DNA of 64,000 nucleotides from Streptomyces aureoverticillatus (GTDB lineage: Bacteria; Actinomycetota; Actinomycetes; Streptomycetales; Streptomycetaceae), in assembly GCF_014649395.1 (NCBI RefSeq), contig NZ_BMSY01000005.1:558001-622000 (forward strand). Direction: 5' to 3'. The translations under genes and the position numbers were made by a program. Below are positions 24,062 through 32,866 of the stretch, piece by piece. The notes under the pieces are model-generated. The model ran no database searches. It had not been told where the DNA came from and worked only from the letters and a program-made list of their open reading frames with translations. Each line of letters starts with the position of its first letter. Position 1 is the stretch's first letter.

Positions 24062-24990
24062 GCACCACCAGCCACAAGGCGGGCACGCGAAGGCCGAGCA
24101 CGCCACGGGTCACCCGCCCCGCCTGGATGGAGCGGCCCCGGCCCGTCACCAGGGCCGCCAAGGGCGTGGCCGTCACCGTCGTCCTCGCGCTCGTCCTGAT
24201 CCCGTTCCTGGTGATCGTCTCGACGTCGCTCGCCTCGAACCGGGAGGTCGTCGACAACGGCGGCTGGGTGCTGTGGCCGACCGACCCGACGCTGCGCGCC
24301 TACCGCACCATCCTCAGCGGCGGCATCGTCACCAAGGCCCTCGGCGTGAGCGTCGGTCTGACCCTCGCGGGCACCGTCTTCTCGCTCGCGTGCACCACCT
24401 TCCTCGCCTACGCGCTGGCCCGCCCCGGCGTCTTCGGCGGCAAGCCGGTGCTGCTCCTGATCCTGTTCACGTTCCTCTTCCCGCCCGGCATGATCCCGGC
24501 GTTCCTGCTGGTCAAGGGCATGGGAATGATGGATACGTACACGGCTCTGATCGCCCCCGTGCTCATCAACGTCTTCAATCTGATCGTGCTCCGCGGCTTC
24601 TTCCAGGGGATCCCCGAGGAGCTGTACGAGGCCGCGCGCCTGGACGGCGCGAACGACTGGCAGATCCTGTGGCGGGTCGTCCTGCCGCTGTCGAAGGCGG
24701 CGCTCGCGGTGGTCTCGCTGTTCTACGCGGTGAGCTACTGGAACGCCTGGTTCCATGCCTCGATCTACATGGAGTCGGACCACTGGCCGCTGTCGCAGGT
24801 GCTTCGCACGTACGTCATCGGCGGCTCCCAGATCGCCGACACCGGCCTGAGCGAGGCGGGCCTGGTGTCCGCGCCGCAGACGACGCAGATGGCCGTCCTG
24901 GTGATCGCCACCGTGCCGATCCTGCTCGTCTACCCCTTCCTGCAGAAGTACTTCACCAAGGGCGTGCTCACCGGCGCCATCAAGAGCTGA
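24058..24990 (+). CDS. Sugar ABC transporter permease (LplC/YtcP-like)
   Basis: This 310-residue inner-membrane protein starts at GTG 24058 inside the stop of the first permease. After a basic cytoplasmic N-terminus it has about six helices. The EAA loop is EELYEAARLDGANDWQILWRV. Its motif set (FPPGMIPAFLLVKGMGMMDTYTAL, VSYWNAWFHASIYM) is typical of the second permease of oligosaccharide importers of the CUT1/LplC type. It forms a heterodimer with the product of the preceding gene. Confidence 0.93.
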   Translation: MSTTSHKAGTRRPSTPRVTRPAWMERPRPVTRAAKGVAVTVVLALVLIPFLVIVSTSLASNREVVDNGGWVLWPTDPTLRAYRTILSGGIVTKALGVSVGLTLAGTVFSLACTTFLAYALARPGVFGGKPVLLLILFTFLFPPGMIPAFLLVKGMGMMDTYTALIAPVLINVFNLIVLRGFFQGIPEELYEAARLDGANDWQILWRVVLPLSKAALAVVSLFYAVSYWNAWFHASIYMESDHWPLSQVLRTYVIGGSQIADTGLSEAGLVSAPQTTQMAVLVIATVPILLVYPFLQKYFTKGVLTGAIKS

Positions 24991-25056
24991 GCCACATCTC
25001 CGCACACGCCGACACGTCCCCGTACATGTCTGCGTACACGCCGAAAGGTTGACCCC

Positions 25057-26733
25057 GTGTCAGGTTTCCAGGGCTCCTCCCGTCACCCCATGGGCCGCCG
25101 CACCCTGCTGCGCTCCATCGCCGTCGGCGGCGCCGCCCTCGCCGCCCCGTCCGTCCTCACCGCCTGCTCGACCGGCTCGGGCAGCGGCGGCGACGTGTCC
25201 AACGCCGGGAAGAAGATGGCCCCTTGGCCGACCCACACACCCACCGAGGGCCCGGCACCCGACCTCGCGCCGAGCTCGGCGGGCGTGCAGCCGGGCTACA
25301 CGACGTACCCGGGGAAGCTGGTCACGGCGACGGACGGCAAGCCGGGCACCGGCAAGGAGAAGATCCGGGTCCTGTCCATCACGTACGGCACACCGCCGAA
25401 GCCGATGGGGTCCAACAAGTACTGGCAGGCGATGAACGAGGCGCTCGGCGTCGAGGTCGAGTTCACCGTCGTGCCGGACGCGGACTTCCGCGCGAAGATG
25501 GCCACGCTCATGGCGGGCGACAGCGGGGACCTGCCGGACATCATCAACATCGGCGGCGGGTACGTCCTGCCGCGCGAGGCCCAGTTCGTGAAGACCCGCT
25601 GCGCCGACCTGTCGGAGCATCTGTCGGGCGACGCGGTGAAGGACTACCCGAACCTCGCGGGCATCCCCACGTACGCGTGGGAGGGCATGGGCCGCATCGG
25701 GGGCCGCATCTACGGAGTGCCGGTCGAGCGGGCCAAGGTGCAGGGCGCGATGTTCATCAACCGGGAGGCCTTCGACGCGGCGGGCTACAAGCCGGGGATG
25801 CCGGCGGACGCCTTCCGCGCCATGGCCAAGGAGGCGTCCGGCGGCAAGAAGTCCGGCCTCGGCGCCTCGACGGTCAGCTTCTACGGCTACCACTACCACG
25901 CCCTGTGGCACGGCGCGCCCAACGAGTGGCGGATCAAGGGCGGCGAGGTCACGCCCATGTACGGCACCGACGAGTTCAAGGCCGCCCTGGAGTTCATGGC
26001 GAAGCTGCGGGCGGACGGCTCGTACAACTCCGACGCCACGTCGATCTCCCAGGTCGACCTGAAGACGCTGTTCCACAACGGCACCGTGCGCTCCATGACC
26101 GACGGCTGGGGCGCGGTGCTCGCCAACGCGCAGGGCATCAAGGACGCGTACACCCTGGACGTCGCCGAGCCGTACGAGGCCCCCGGAGCGACGCCCGGCT
26201 ACCAGCAGAACCGCGGCTGCTTCGGCTACACCGTCGTCAAGAAGGCGTCCAAGGACCGCGTCAGGCTGATGCTGCGCGTCCTGGACTGGCTGGCCTCGCC
26301 GTTCGGCTCCAAGGAGTACGAGCTGATGCACTACGGAGTGGAGGGCACCCACTTCGCGTACGACAAGGCGGGCGACCCGATCCCCACGGAGCGCGGCCTC
26401 GTCGAGTCGCGCACGAACCTGCCGTTCGCGTATCTGATGGACGCGCCGCAGCCGCTGTACTTCCCCGGCCACGCGGACCTCACGAAGCGGCTGCACGCCT
26501 GGCAGAAGAAGGTCGTGCCGCTACTCGTGCCCAACGACCGCTGGGGCCTGCAGTCGGCGACGTTCAACCGGGTCGGGGCGTCGCTCCAGCAGATCCTCGA
26601 CGACGGCGTGACGGCCGTGGTGTCCGGGCGCAAGAGCCCGTCCTCCTGGGAGGGCGTCCTCAAGAAGTGGCGGTCCCAGGGCGGGGACAGGTGTGTCGAG
26701 GAATTCGGGGAGGAGTACGAGGCCGTGCGCTGA
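25057..26733 (+). CDS. Extracellular solute-binding lipoprotein of the sugar ABC transporter
   Basis: This 558-residue protein starts at GTG 25057 with a GAAAGG ribosome site. The leader has a twin-arginine motif (GRRTLLRS) and a lipobox LTAC, so it should be exported folded by Tat and lipid-anchored at about Cys33. The mature part is a large CUT1-type binding protein (EKIRVLSITYGTPPKP, YGTDEFKAALEFMAKLRADG). Its size resembles LplA/LipO proteins that bind oligosaccharides. It is the third gene of the operon, 66 bp after the second permease. The bound sugar is unknown. Confidence 0.92.
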   Translation: MSGFQGSSRHPMGRRTLLRSIAVGGAALAAPSVLTACSTGSGSGGDVSNAGKKMAPWPTHTPTEGPAPDLAPSSAGVQPGYTTYPGKLVTATDGKPGTGKEKIRVLSITYGTPPKPMGSNKYWQAMNEALGVEVEFTVVPDADFRAKMATLMAGDSGDLPDIINIGGGYVLPREAQFVKTRCADLSEHLSGDAVKDYPNLAGIPTYAWEGMGRIGGRIYGVPVERAKVQGAMFINREAFDAAGYKPGMPADAFRAMAKEASGGKKSGLGASTVSFYGYHYHALWHGAPNEWRIKGGEVTPMYGTDEFKAALEFMAKLRADGSYNSDATSISQVDLKTLFHNGTVRSMTDGWGAVLANAQGIKDAYTLDVAEPYEAPGATPGYQQNRGCFGYTVVKKASKDRVRLMLRVLDWLASPFGSKEYELMHYGVEGTHFAYDKAGDPIPTERGLVESRTNLPFAYLMDAPQPLYFPGHADLTKRLHAWQKKVVPLLVPNDRWGLQSATFNRVGASLQQILDDGVTAVVSGRKSPSSWEGVLKKWRSQGGDRCVEEFGEEYEAVR

Positions 26734-26813
26734 GGTGGGCCCGCGGGCGGGGATGATGGTCGCGTCCGCCGTTCAAGGGCGCCCGGGACCGGGTGAGTTG
26801 AGGAGAGTCGACA

Positions 26814-27866
26814 GTGGGGGAACGGATCACCATCCGTGACGTGGCCGCACGCGCGGGGGTCTCCGTGGCGACCGTCTCGCGGGTCCTCGCGGGCAACTAC
26901 CCGACGTCGGCGGCGTCGCGGGCGAAGGTGCAGCGGGCCGTGAAGGACCTGGACTACGTCGCCAACGCGCACGCGCGCGCGTTGGCGGGCGCCGGCCGCA
27001 AGACGATCGCGGTGCTCACCTACGACGTACTGAGCCCGTTCTACGCGCACGTCGCGCAGGGCGTGGAGATGGAGGCCGCCCAGCACGGCAGGCTCACGCT
27101 GGTCGCGTCGACCGGCAGCGATCCCGCGCGGGAGCTCGCCCTGGTGCAGATGATGCGCGAGCAGGCCGCGGAGGCGGTGGTCCTGGTCGGCGGGGTCATC
27201 GAGGACGACGAGTACCGCGAGCGGATGGCCCGGTACGCCCAGGCCCTCGCCGCCGCGGGCTCCCGGCTCGTCCTGTGCGGGCGGCCCGCGCCCGCGCCCG
27301 ACGTGCCCGCGCTGGTCGTCGAGTACGACAACGAGGCGGGCGCGTACGCCGTGACGAGCCATCTCCTCGGCGCCGGGCACCGCCGCATCGCCCTCATCGG
27401 CTACCAGCCCGGCAACACCACCGGCGAGGCCCGGGTGCACGGCTATCTGCGGGCCCTCGACGACCACGGCGTGCCGCGGTCCGACGCGATCGTCCACGGG
27501 GTCGGGTTCGGGCCGCACCACGGGTACGAGGCCATCCGCGACCTGCTCCGCGAGGCCGGCGGGAAGCCGGAGTTCACCGCCGTCTTCGCCGGGGACGACC
27601 GGGTGGCGGCGGCGACGGTGGTCGCGTTGCGGGAGTACGGGCTCGACGTCCCCGGGGACATCTCGGTCGTCGGCTACAACGACGACCCCGTCGCCGCGGA
27701 CATCACTCCCGGGCTCACGACCGTGCGCATTCCCGCCGAGGAGATGGGGCGCACGGCGGTGCGGCTTGCTCTGGCGGGGGCGCCGCCGCGGTCGGGGCCC
27801 GAGCGGCATGTGCTCGGTACGCACATCGTGGTGCGGGAGAGTGTTGCCGCGGGCCCCGGTCGCTGA
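26814..27866 (+). CDS. LacI-family regulator of the sugar transporter operon
   Basis: This 350-residue protein starts at GTG 26814 with GAGGAG ten bases upstream. The helix-turn-helix is ITIRDVAARAGVSVATVSRVLAG. The effector-binding domain includes KTIAVLTYDVLSPFYAHVAQG, HRRIALIGYQPGN and ISVVGYNDDPVAADITPGL. It follows the solute-binding protein gene by 80 bp on the same strand. The paired AGTAACCGYTTT sites in the 22.8-23.0 kb divergent promoter region are its likely operators. Confidence 0.92.
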   Translation: MGERITIRDVAARAGVSVATVSRVLAGNYPTSAASRAKVQRAVKDLDYVANAHARALAGAGRKTIAVLTYDVLSPFYAHVAQGVEMEAAQHGRLTLVASTGSDPARELALVQMMREQAAEAVVLVGGVIEDDEYRERMARYAQALAAAGSRLVLCGRPAPAPDVPALVVEYDNEAGAYAVTSHLLGAGHRRIALIGYQPGNTTGEARVHGYLRALDDHGVPRSDAIVHGVGFGPHHGYEAIRDLLREAGGKPEFTAVFAGDDRVAAATVVALREYGLDVPGDISVVGYNDDPVAADITPGLTTVRIPAEEMGRTAVRLALAGAPPRSGPERHVLGTHIVVRESVAAGPGR

Positions 27867-28166
27867 TTCCGTGCCCGCCGCTTCGGGCCGCGGGCCCCGT
27901 TCGGGGGTTCTGTGCCGCCGCTTCGCGGCGGATCCTTTCCCACCCGCCCGCCCGTGACGGGAACACACGCATTCGGGCCGTAGCCGGGGGCGCCGCCGAC
28001 GCCACCGCCCGCAGGCCGGGCTTCCGGTGCCACGAAAGGCCGTCCGGCGGCTTTCCCTCTCGCTCTACCTGCTACCTGCTACCTGCTGCCTGCTGTGGGC
28101 AGCTGGGCCGCCAGGGGCGGCACGGGTGGGCACAGCCCCAGGCCGACGGTGCCCCTAAGTCAACGG
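27867..28166. other. Gene-free 300-bp gap between convergent genes, holding repeat family B
   Basis: No coding pattern is visible. The left part has GC-rich hairpins (GCCGCTTCGCGGC). At 28065-28085 CTACCTG is repeated three times. At about 28086-28151 lies a family B repeat. It probably ends transcription of the LacI gene and the hydrolase gene, which converge here. Confidence 0.7.
28065..28151 (+). repeat. Interspersed repeat, family B copy 1
   Basis: The modules, in order, are CTGCTGTGGGCAG, a GCCGCCAGGGGCGGC hairpin core, CGGGTGGGCACAGCC and GGCCGACGG. Other copies lie at 32334, 38281 and 52729. It is preceded by three CTACCTG units. Confidence 0.8.
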
Positions 28167-29018
28167 TCACCCCCCTCGGCCGGAGGCCGCGAGCACCGCC
28201 TCGGCCACCTCGTGGGGGCGGTCGCGCATCAGGAGGTGGCCCGCCGGGGTCAGGAGGCGGAAGTCCGCTCCCAAGGTGTCCGCCAGGGCCCGCTGGCGAG
28301 CGGCCCATCGGTCGGCCGGGCTCGGCGCCGCCGCGAGTACCCGTACCGGCAAGCCGCCGGGCAACGCACGCCCAGCCCGCAGCACCGCCAACTCATGCGC
28401 CACATCCCCGTACGTCGCGTACTCAAGAAGCGCCGCCCGCAACACCCGCCGGGACCCGTACAGCGCCCGCAGCTCCCCCGCCAGCGGAGCCCCTCGCCCG
28501 AACAGCCCCCGCGCCGAGGGACCAAGAGCGCGCGGCACCCCGATCGCGCCCAGCACCGCCCCGCCGACCCGCGCGGCCCCCACCCGCACCCCACGCCCCC
28601 GCACCACCCGCGCCTCCTCCTCGACGCTGGAGTCGACGAGGACGAGCCCGGCCGTCCGCCGGGGAAACAACCGCGCGAACGCCTCCGCGTGGAACCCGGC
28701 CAGCGAATGCCCCACCACGGTCACGGCCTCCCCGCCGAGCCCCACCGCGTCGAGCACGAGACCGATCCGCTCGGCCTCACCCATCAGCGTGGGCGCGCCC
28801 CGCGCTGGCGCGCTGAGCCCGAGTCCGGGCCGGTCGAAGCGGACGACGGTGCGGGACCGGGCGAGCAGCGCGACCACCGGGTCCCACTCGCACCAGGCGA
28901 GCCCCAGCCCCGCGCTGAGCACGCACACGGGCCCGTCCCCCGTCACGTCCACGTGATGCGCGACCCCGCCGACACGCACGAAGGAAGGCCGCGTGGAGCC
29001 CTCCGGCCGCGCCCCCAT
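28167..29018 (-). CDS. Alpha/beta-fold hydrolase
   Basis: This 283-residue protein starts at ATG 29018 (MGARPEGSTRPSFVRVGG). The oxyanion region LSAGLGLAWCEWDPVV, the nucleophile elbow GHSLAGFHAE (GxSxG) and a late His in LLTPAGHLLMRDRPHEV give the catalytic triad with an Asp in VLVDSS or a later acidic residue. It resembles haloalkane dehalogenase or esterase-like enzymes, and the substrate is unknown. Its start overlaps the stop of the DUF998 gene by one base (TGATG), so translation is coupled. Confidence 0.88.
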   Translation of the reverse strand: MGARPEGSTRPSFVRVGGVAHHVDVTGDGPVCVLSAGLGLAWCEWDPVVALLARSRTVVRFDRPGLGLSAPARGAPTLMGEAERIGLVLDAVGLGGEAVTVVGHSLAGFHAEAFARLFPRRTAGLVLVDSSVEEEARVVRGRGVRVGAARVGGAVLGAIGVPRALGPSARGLFGRGAPLAGELRALYGSRRVLRAALLEYATYGDVAHELAVLRAGRALPGGLPVRVLAAAPSPADRWAARQRALADTLGADFRLLTPAGHLLMRDRPHEVAEAVLAASGRGG

Positions 29019-29779
29019 CAGTCCGGCGCCTCCCGCCGCGATCGCATCAGCCACAACGCCATCACCATCAACCAGGCTGCGATCACGAGCAACTGTGTTC
29101 GCTGCGCGACCCCCAGCCCCCACGTGCCCCGCCCGGCGTCGAACGCCGCGACGGCGGCCAGCGTCCACACCGTGGCGGCCAATTCGACGCAGACGAGCGC
29201 GAGCAGGACGCCACCGGCCCGTGCGGCAGGCCGCGCCCGGCACTTCCGTACCACCACCGTCAGCAACACCATCCCCATCAGCGCCCCCGCCACCGCCACA
29301 CTGCTGCTGACGGCGTGCGCCGCGTGCGCCGTCGGCACGAGCCCCGCCCGCTCCCGTGCCGCGCACGCCGCGTCCGCGGTGGGCGCGCAGCTCAGCGGCA
29401 GCCGCGAGTCGGCCGCGGTCGCCGCGCCGAAGAGGCCGATGCCGGCCCAGCCGAGGACGGCCAGAAGCGAGAGGGCGCGCGACCGCCCCCACGCCCCCGA
29501 CCGAAGCGGCAGCCGCGCCAAGGCGACCACGGCCCCCGCGCACACCAGCACCCCCGCGGCGAGGTCCAGCGCCCGGAAGAGCGCCCCGTACGGCTGGTCC
29601 TCGGCGGCGAGTTCACTCACATACGTACGCAGCGGCGAGAGCCCGGTCGGCAGCAGGATCTCGAGGGCCCAGGTGCTGTAGGCGAGCGCCCCGAGCGTCA
29701 GGAGAACGGCGACGGCTGTGCGGGCGGCGGCGCCGGTACGGGGCGTACGCGTACCGGCGGCCGGAAGCTCTGGTGACAT
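29018..29779 (-). CDS. DUF998-family membrane protein
   Basis: This 253-residue protein has about six membrane helices: VAVLLTLGALAYSTWAL, LDLAAGVLVCAGAVVAL, LSLLAVLGWAGIGLFGAA, VSSSVAVAGALMGMVLLTVVV, GGVLLALVCVELAATVW and LLVIAAWLMVMALWLM. The TYVSELAAEDQPYGALFRALD segment after the first helix is typical of DUF998. The function is unknown. It is the first gene of a two-gene leftward operon with the alpha/beta hydrolase. Confidence 0.85.
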   Translation of the reverse strand: MSPELPAAGTRTPRTGAAARTAVAVLLTLGALAYSTWALEILLPTGLSPLRTYVSELAAEDQPYGALFRALDLAAGVLVCAGAVVALARLPLRSGAWGRSRALSLLAVLGWAGIGLFGAATAADSRLPLSCAPTADAACAARERAGLVPTAHAAHAVSSSVAVAGALMGMVLLTVVVRKCRARPAARAGGVLLALVCVELAATVWTLAAVAAFDAGRGTWGLGVAQRTQLLVIAAWLMVMALWLMRSRREAPD

Positions 29780-29926
29780 ACGCGGACAAAGGCTAGTCTG
29801 CGGCGTTCGCGCTCTGGCGGTCAGGGTGGCCCCCCTCCGGTCCGCGGCATGAGAGGAAGGCGGCGAGCATCCCTTTTGTCATGGGCTCATGATCGGCGGA
29901 GGGGGCGGGGGCCGCATGTCGCCCGA

Positions 29927-29941
29927 TACCCAGGAGGGGTA
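29927..29941. promoter_or_regulatory. CsoR-like copper operator candidate
   Basis: TACCC, five bases, GGGTA form a 15-bp inverted repeat. Its right half merges with the AGGAGGGG ribosome site of the gene starting at 29953. The TACCC/GGGTA dyad resembles Streptomyces CsoR sites. The downstream genes (His-rich membrane protein, multicopper oxidase) fit copper control. Confidence 0.6.
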
Positions 29942-29952
29942 GGCTCCGGCCC

Positions 29953-30465
29953 GTGACCACGATGAGGACGAGGCTGCCGGGCGCGGGACATCTCCTGCTG
30001 CTGGCCGCGCTTCTCCTCGGCATCGTGACGATGCATACGCTCGGTCATCCCCGGGAGCACGGACCGGACGCCGAACGGGCGACGGCCGGGCACGCGCGCG
30101 TGGCGGAGGCCGTTGGGCACGCGCGCGTGGCGGTCGACGGCGGGGAGCACGCCCAGGTGCGGGCGGCCCACGGGACCGCGCACGGGAACGGCGAGCGCCC
30201 GGCCGACCCCCCGAGCGCGCACACGGCCCAGGCGCCGCAGGCCCCCTCCCCGCACGACTCCGGCATGGACCCGGACCCCCTCTCCCTCTGCCTGGCGGTC
30301 CTGGGTGCCGCCCTCACCCTCGCCCTGCTGTACGCGGCGGTCCACCACGGGTCCTGGGGCACCCCCGTCCACGTACACAGGCTCGCCCGCGTCCTCGACA
30401 CCCTGCGGCCGAACCCTCCCCCGCCCCGGACCCTCCTCGCCCACCTGTCCGTGCTGCGCGTATAG
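29953..30465 (+). CDS. His-rich two-helix membrane protein (DUF6153-like), copper-linked by context
   Basis: This 170-residue protein starts at GTG 29953. One helix (HLLLLAALLLGIVTMHTLGH) is followed by an external loop of about 85 residues rich in His, Ala, Glu and Pro, then a second helix (LCLAVLGAALTLALLYAAVHH). The loop contains a duplicated GHARVA unit encoded by a DNA duplication. No enzyme motif is seen. A multicopper oxidase follows 125 bp later and a CsoR-like dyad lies upstream, so a role in copper handling at the membrane is inferred. Confidence 0.75.
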   Translation: MTTMRTRLPGAGHLLLLAALLLGIVTMHTLGHPREHGPDAERATAGHARVAEAVGHARVAVDGGEHAQVRAAHGTAHGNGERPADPPSAHTAQAPQAPSPHDSGMDPDPLSLCLAVLGAALTLALLYAAVHHGSWGTPVHVHRLARVLDTLRPNPPPPRTLLAHLSVLRV

Positions 30466-30590
30466 GCCGCCGCTCCGGCTGCTTCCACACGCCCGCACGC
30501 GAACCCGGAACCTCCGGGCGCCGAGCGGTGTATCAGAAGCAGCAGACGCGCCCTTCTGCACGCACCACTCAGACGAGGTGTCCCTCACCC

Positions 30591-32249
30591 ATGCACACGC
30601 ACAGCACATCCCACACACGCACCACTCTCACCCCGCGCCCGTCACGGCGGGCGCTCCTCGCCACCGCGATCGCCGCCGCGGGCACGGGACTTGTGACGGC
30701 CTGTTCCGGCGACGGCTCCCACTCGGGGCACGCGGGCGGCGGCAAGGGCGGGCCGTCCGCGGCGCCGGAGGGCTATGTGACGCCCACCGGCCGGGAGGTC
30801 GCCGCCGCGGAGCGCGAGCGCCGCGGGGGCGGCGCCGTCCGCGAAGTGCGGCTCACGGCAGGCCCGGCGACGCTCGACCTGGGCAGCCGCCGGGTGAAGA
30901 CGTGGGCGTACGGGGAGGATCTGCCCGGCAAGGAGGTCCGCGTCACCGCGGGCGACACCCTCGCCCTCACCCTCGCCAACCACCTCCCCGAGCCCACGAC
31001 CCTGCACTGGCACGGCCTGGCCCTGCGCAACGACATGGACGGCGTCCCCGCGCTCACCCAGCGCGCCATCGCGCCCGGCGCCGACTTCACGTACCGCTTC
31101 AAGGTCCCGCACCCGGGGACGTACTGGTTCCATCCGCACGCGGGCACACAGCAGGACCGCGGTCTGTACGCCCCGTTGATCGTCGACGACCCCAAGGAGC
31201 CGTTGGCGTACGACAAGGAGTGGGTGGTCGTCCTGGACGACTGGGTCGACGGGGTGGACGGCTCGACTCCGGACGCCGTACTGAAGGAACTCCGGGCCGG
31301 CATGGAGGGCGGCATGGACCACGGCGGAACCGCCGGGCACACCATGTCCCACGCCACGTACGCCAAGCAGCCGAGCAAGCCCAGCCCCACCACACCCGCC
31401 ACCCCCTCGCCGCCCTCCCGGATGATGATGGGTGCGAAGAGCGACATCCTCGGCCCGGACGCGGGCGACGTGGCGTATCCGTACTACTTGATCAACGGCC
31501 GTACGCCCCAGTCCCCCACCACCTTCCGCGCCCGCCCCGGGGACCGCGTCCGCATCCGCCTGATCAACGCGGGCGGCGACACGGCCTTCCGTGTGGCCCT
31601 GGGGGGCCACGAGCTGACGGTGACGCACACGGACGGCTTCCCCGTCCGGCACCAGAAGACGGACGCGCTCCTGATCGGCATGGGCGAGCGGTACGACGTC
31701 CTGGTCACGGCCAAGGACGGCGTGTTCCCGCTGACCGCGGTGGCCGAGGGCAAGAAGGCGACGGCCCTGGCGGTGCTCCGTACGGGCGGCGGGGCGACGC
31801 CGTCGCCGTCCGCGCGCCCCAAGGAATTGAAGGGCCGCGTCCTCCTCGCCGACAAACTCACGGCGGACGACTCCGTGGCCCTGTCGGCCCGCGCCCCGGA
31901 CCGCACCATCAAGATCCGGCTGACCGGCGGCATGCGGAAGTACGACTGGGCCTTCGACGGCAAGCCCTACACGGCCGACCAGCGGCACCCGGTCCGCGCG
32001 GGTGAGCGCGTCCGCCTGGAGTTCACCAACGGCACGACGATGTGGCACCCCCTCCACCTGCACGGCCACACCTTCGCCCTGGCGGGCGCCCGGGGCCGCC
32101 CCCGCAAGGACACGGCGGCGATCCTGCCGAACGGCACGCTGACCGCGGACTTCGACGCGGACAATCCCGGCCTGTGGATGCTCCACTGCCACAACGTCTA
32201 CCACGCGGAGGCAGGCATGATGACGGTCCTGGGCTACCGCACGCGCTAG
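30591..32249 (+). CDS. Multicopper oxidase (CueO/laccase-like), Tat-exported lipoprotein
   Basis: About 552 residues from ATG 30591 (MHTHSTSHTRTT), chosen over an upstream GTG that has no ribosome site. The leader has a twin-arginine pair (PSRRALLATAIAAAG) and a lipobox VTAC. Copper ligands are all present: HWHG, FHPHAG, HPLHLHGH and HCHNVYHAEAGM, the last with Cys-His and an axial Met of the type 1 site. A Met/His-rich insert (GMEGGMDHGGTAGHTMSH, then MMMG) resembles the copper-binding insert of CueO. It would oxidise Cu(I) or phenols outside the cell. Confidence 0.93.
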   Translation: MHTHSTSHTRTTLTPRPSRRALLATAIAAAGTGLVTACSGDGSHSGHAGGGKGGPSAAPEGYVTPTGREVAAAERERRGGGAVREVRLTAGPATLDLGSRRVKTWAYGEDLPGKEVRVTAGDTLALTLANHLPEPTTLHWHGLALRNDMDGVPALTQRAIAPGADFTYRFKVPHPGTYWFHPHAGTQQDRGLYAPLIVDDPKEPLAYDKEWVVVLDDWVDGVDGSTPDAVLKELRAGMEGGMDHGGTAGHTMSHATYAKQPSKPSPTTPATPSPPSRMMMGAKSDILGPDAGDVAYPYYLINGRTPQSPTTFRARPGDRVRIRLINAGGDTAFRVALGGHELTVTHTDGFPVRHQKTDALLIGMGERYDVLVTAKDGVFPLTAVAEGKKATALAVLRTGGGATPSPSARPKELKGRVLLADKLTADDSVALSARAPDRTIKIRLTGGMRKYDWAFDGKPYTADQRHPVRAGERVRLEFTNGTTMWHPLHLHGHTFALAGARGRPRKDTAAILPNGTLTADFDADNPGLWMLHCHNVYHAEAGMMTVLGYRTR

Positions 32250-32333
32250 CCCCCGGCCCCCGCCGGCCGGTGCGGAACCCCCGCCCGGCCGGCACGGGGC
32301 CCACGCACTGGCACCTCATCCCCCACATTCCCG

Positions 32334-32415
32334 CACCGTCGGCCTCGGCTGTGCCCACCCGTTCCGCCGTGCGGAACGCCTGCCCACAGCAGGTGGCAGG
32401 CAGCGGCCAGCGGGC
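32334..32415 (-). repeat. Interspersed repeat, family B copy 2
   Basis: On the plus strand it reads CCGTCGGCC, GGCTGTGCCCACCCG, a hairpin core TTCCGCCGTGCGGAA, then TGCCCACAGCAGG and GGCAGGCAGCGG. It is the reverse orientation of the copy at 28065. Confidence 0.8.
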
Positions 32416-32492
32416 GACAGGACCGCCCACCATCCGGAAGCCGGAACCGTAACCCCCACCGGAGGGGAAAGCCGCCAACGGACCGGAGGGGA

Positions 32493-32587
32493 CGTGGCGG
32501 TATGTCCGCGCGCAGCTCGGGTGCCCACGCCGTCCATACAGGCAACGCATCCGACGCCACACGCGCGAGCACGGACATACCGCCACG
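32493..32587. repeat. 16-bp perfect inverted repeat with 63-bp spacer
   Basis: CGTGGCGGTATGTCCG (32493-32508) pairs exactly with CGGACATACCGCCACG (32572-32587). The spacer holds further short complementary pieces (CGCGCAGC, GCGCGAG). It could fold as a long hairpin RNA or mark the ends of a small inserted element. Confidence 0.85.
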
Positions 32588-32632
32588 GCCCCGCCCCACA
32601 ACCGAACAAAAGGCGGCGGCAGCGCCACACGG

Positions 32633-32750
32633 CGACGGAGAAGAACGGCGGACCGCCACAGCGCGACGGAGAAGAACGCCGGACCGCCACAGCGCGACGG
32701 AGGAGAGCGGCGGTGGCGCCGCCGCGCGACGGAGAGGAACGGACGCCAAG
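32633..32750 (+). repeat. Period-31 tandem repeat, about four units
   Basis: Units start with CGACGGAG at 32633, 32664, 32695 and 32727. The first two are nearly identical over 31 bp and the last two are decayed. Typical unit pieces are CGACGGAGAAGAACG and CGGACCGCCACAGCG. It lies 115 bp before nadE. Confidence 0.85.
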
Positions 32751-32866
32751 CATCACGAGCCAGGGCGCACCCCGGCGCACCGACCAGCACGGATCCACCC
32801 CCGCGTGGGCCGTCCCACACCAGCCCGCCGGGGTATCGCGTCGCTCTGACGATTACACTGGTCGCC

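Larger units (their letters stand above)
32250..32866. other. 617-bp gene-free region packed with repeats
   Basis: No coding sequence is supported. From left to right it holds a family B repeat (32334-32415), a 16-bp inverted repeat with a 63-bp spacer (32493-32587) and a period-31 tandem repeat (32633-32750). The nadE promoter must lie in the last 110 bp. This is the largest gene-free stretch in the window. Confidence 0.8.

Noticed and set aside
32633..32750. A possible CRISPR array
   Set aside because: The 31-bp units are directly adjacent with no unique spacers, and no cas gene is in the window.
32502..32849. A 115-codon open frame with a GGAGGGG site upstream of its ATG
   Set aside because: The product is Arg/Pro/Thr-rich with no fold, and it runs through the inverted repeat and the period-31 array. 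It looks like a chance frame in repeat DNA.
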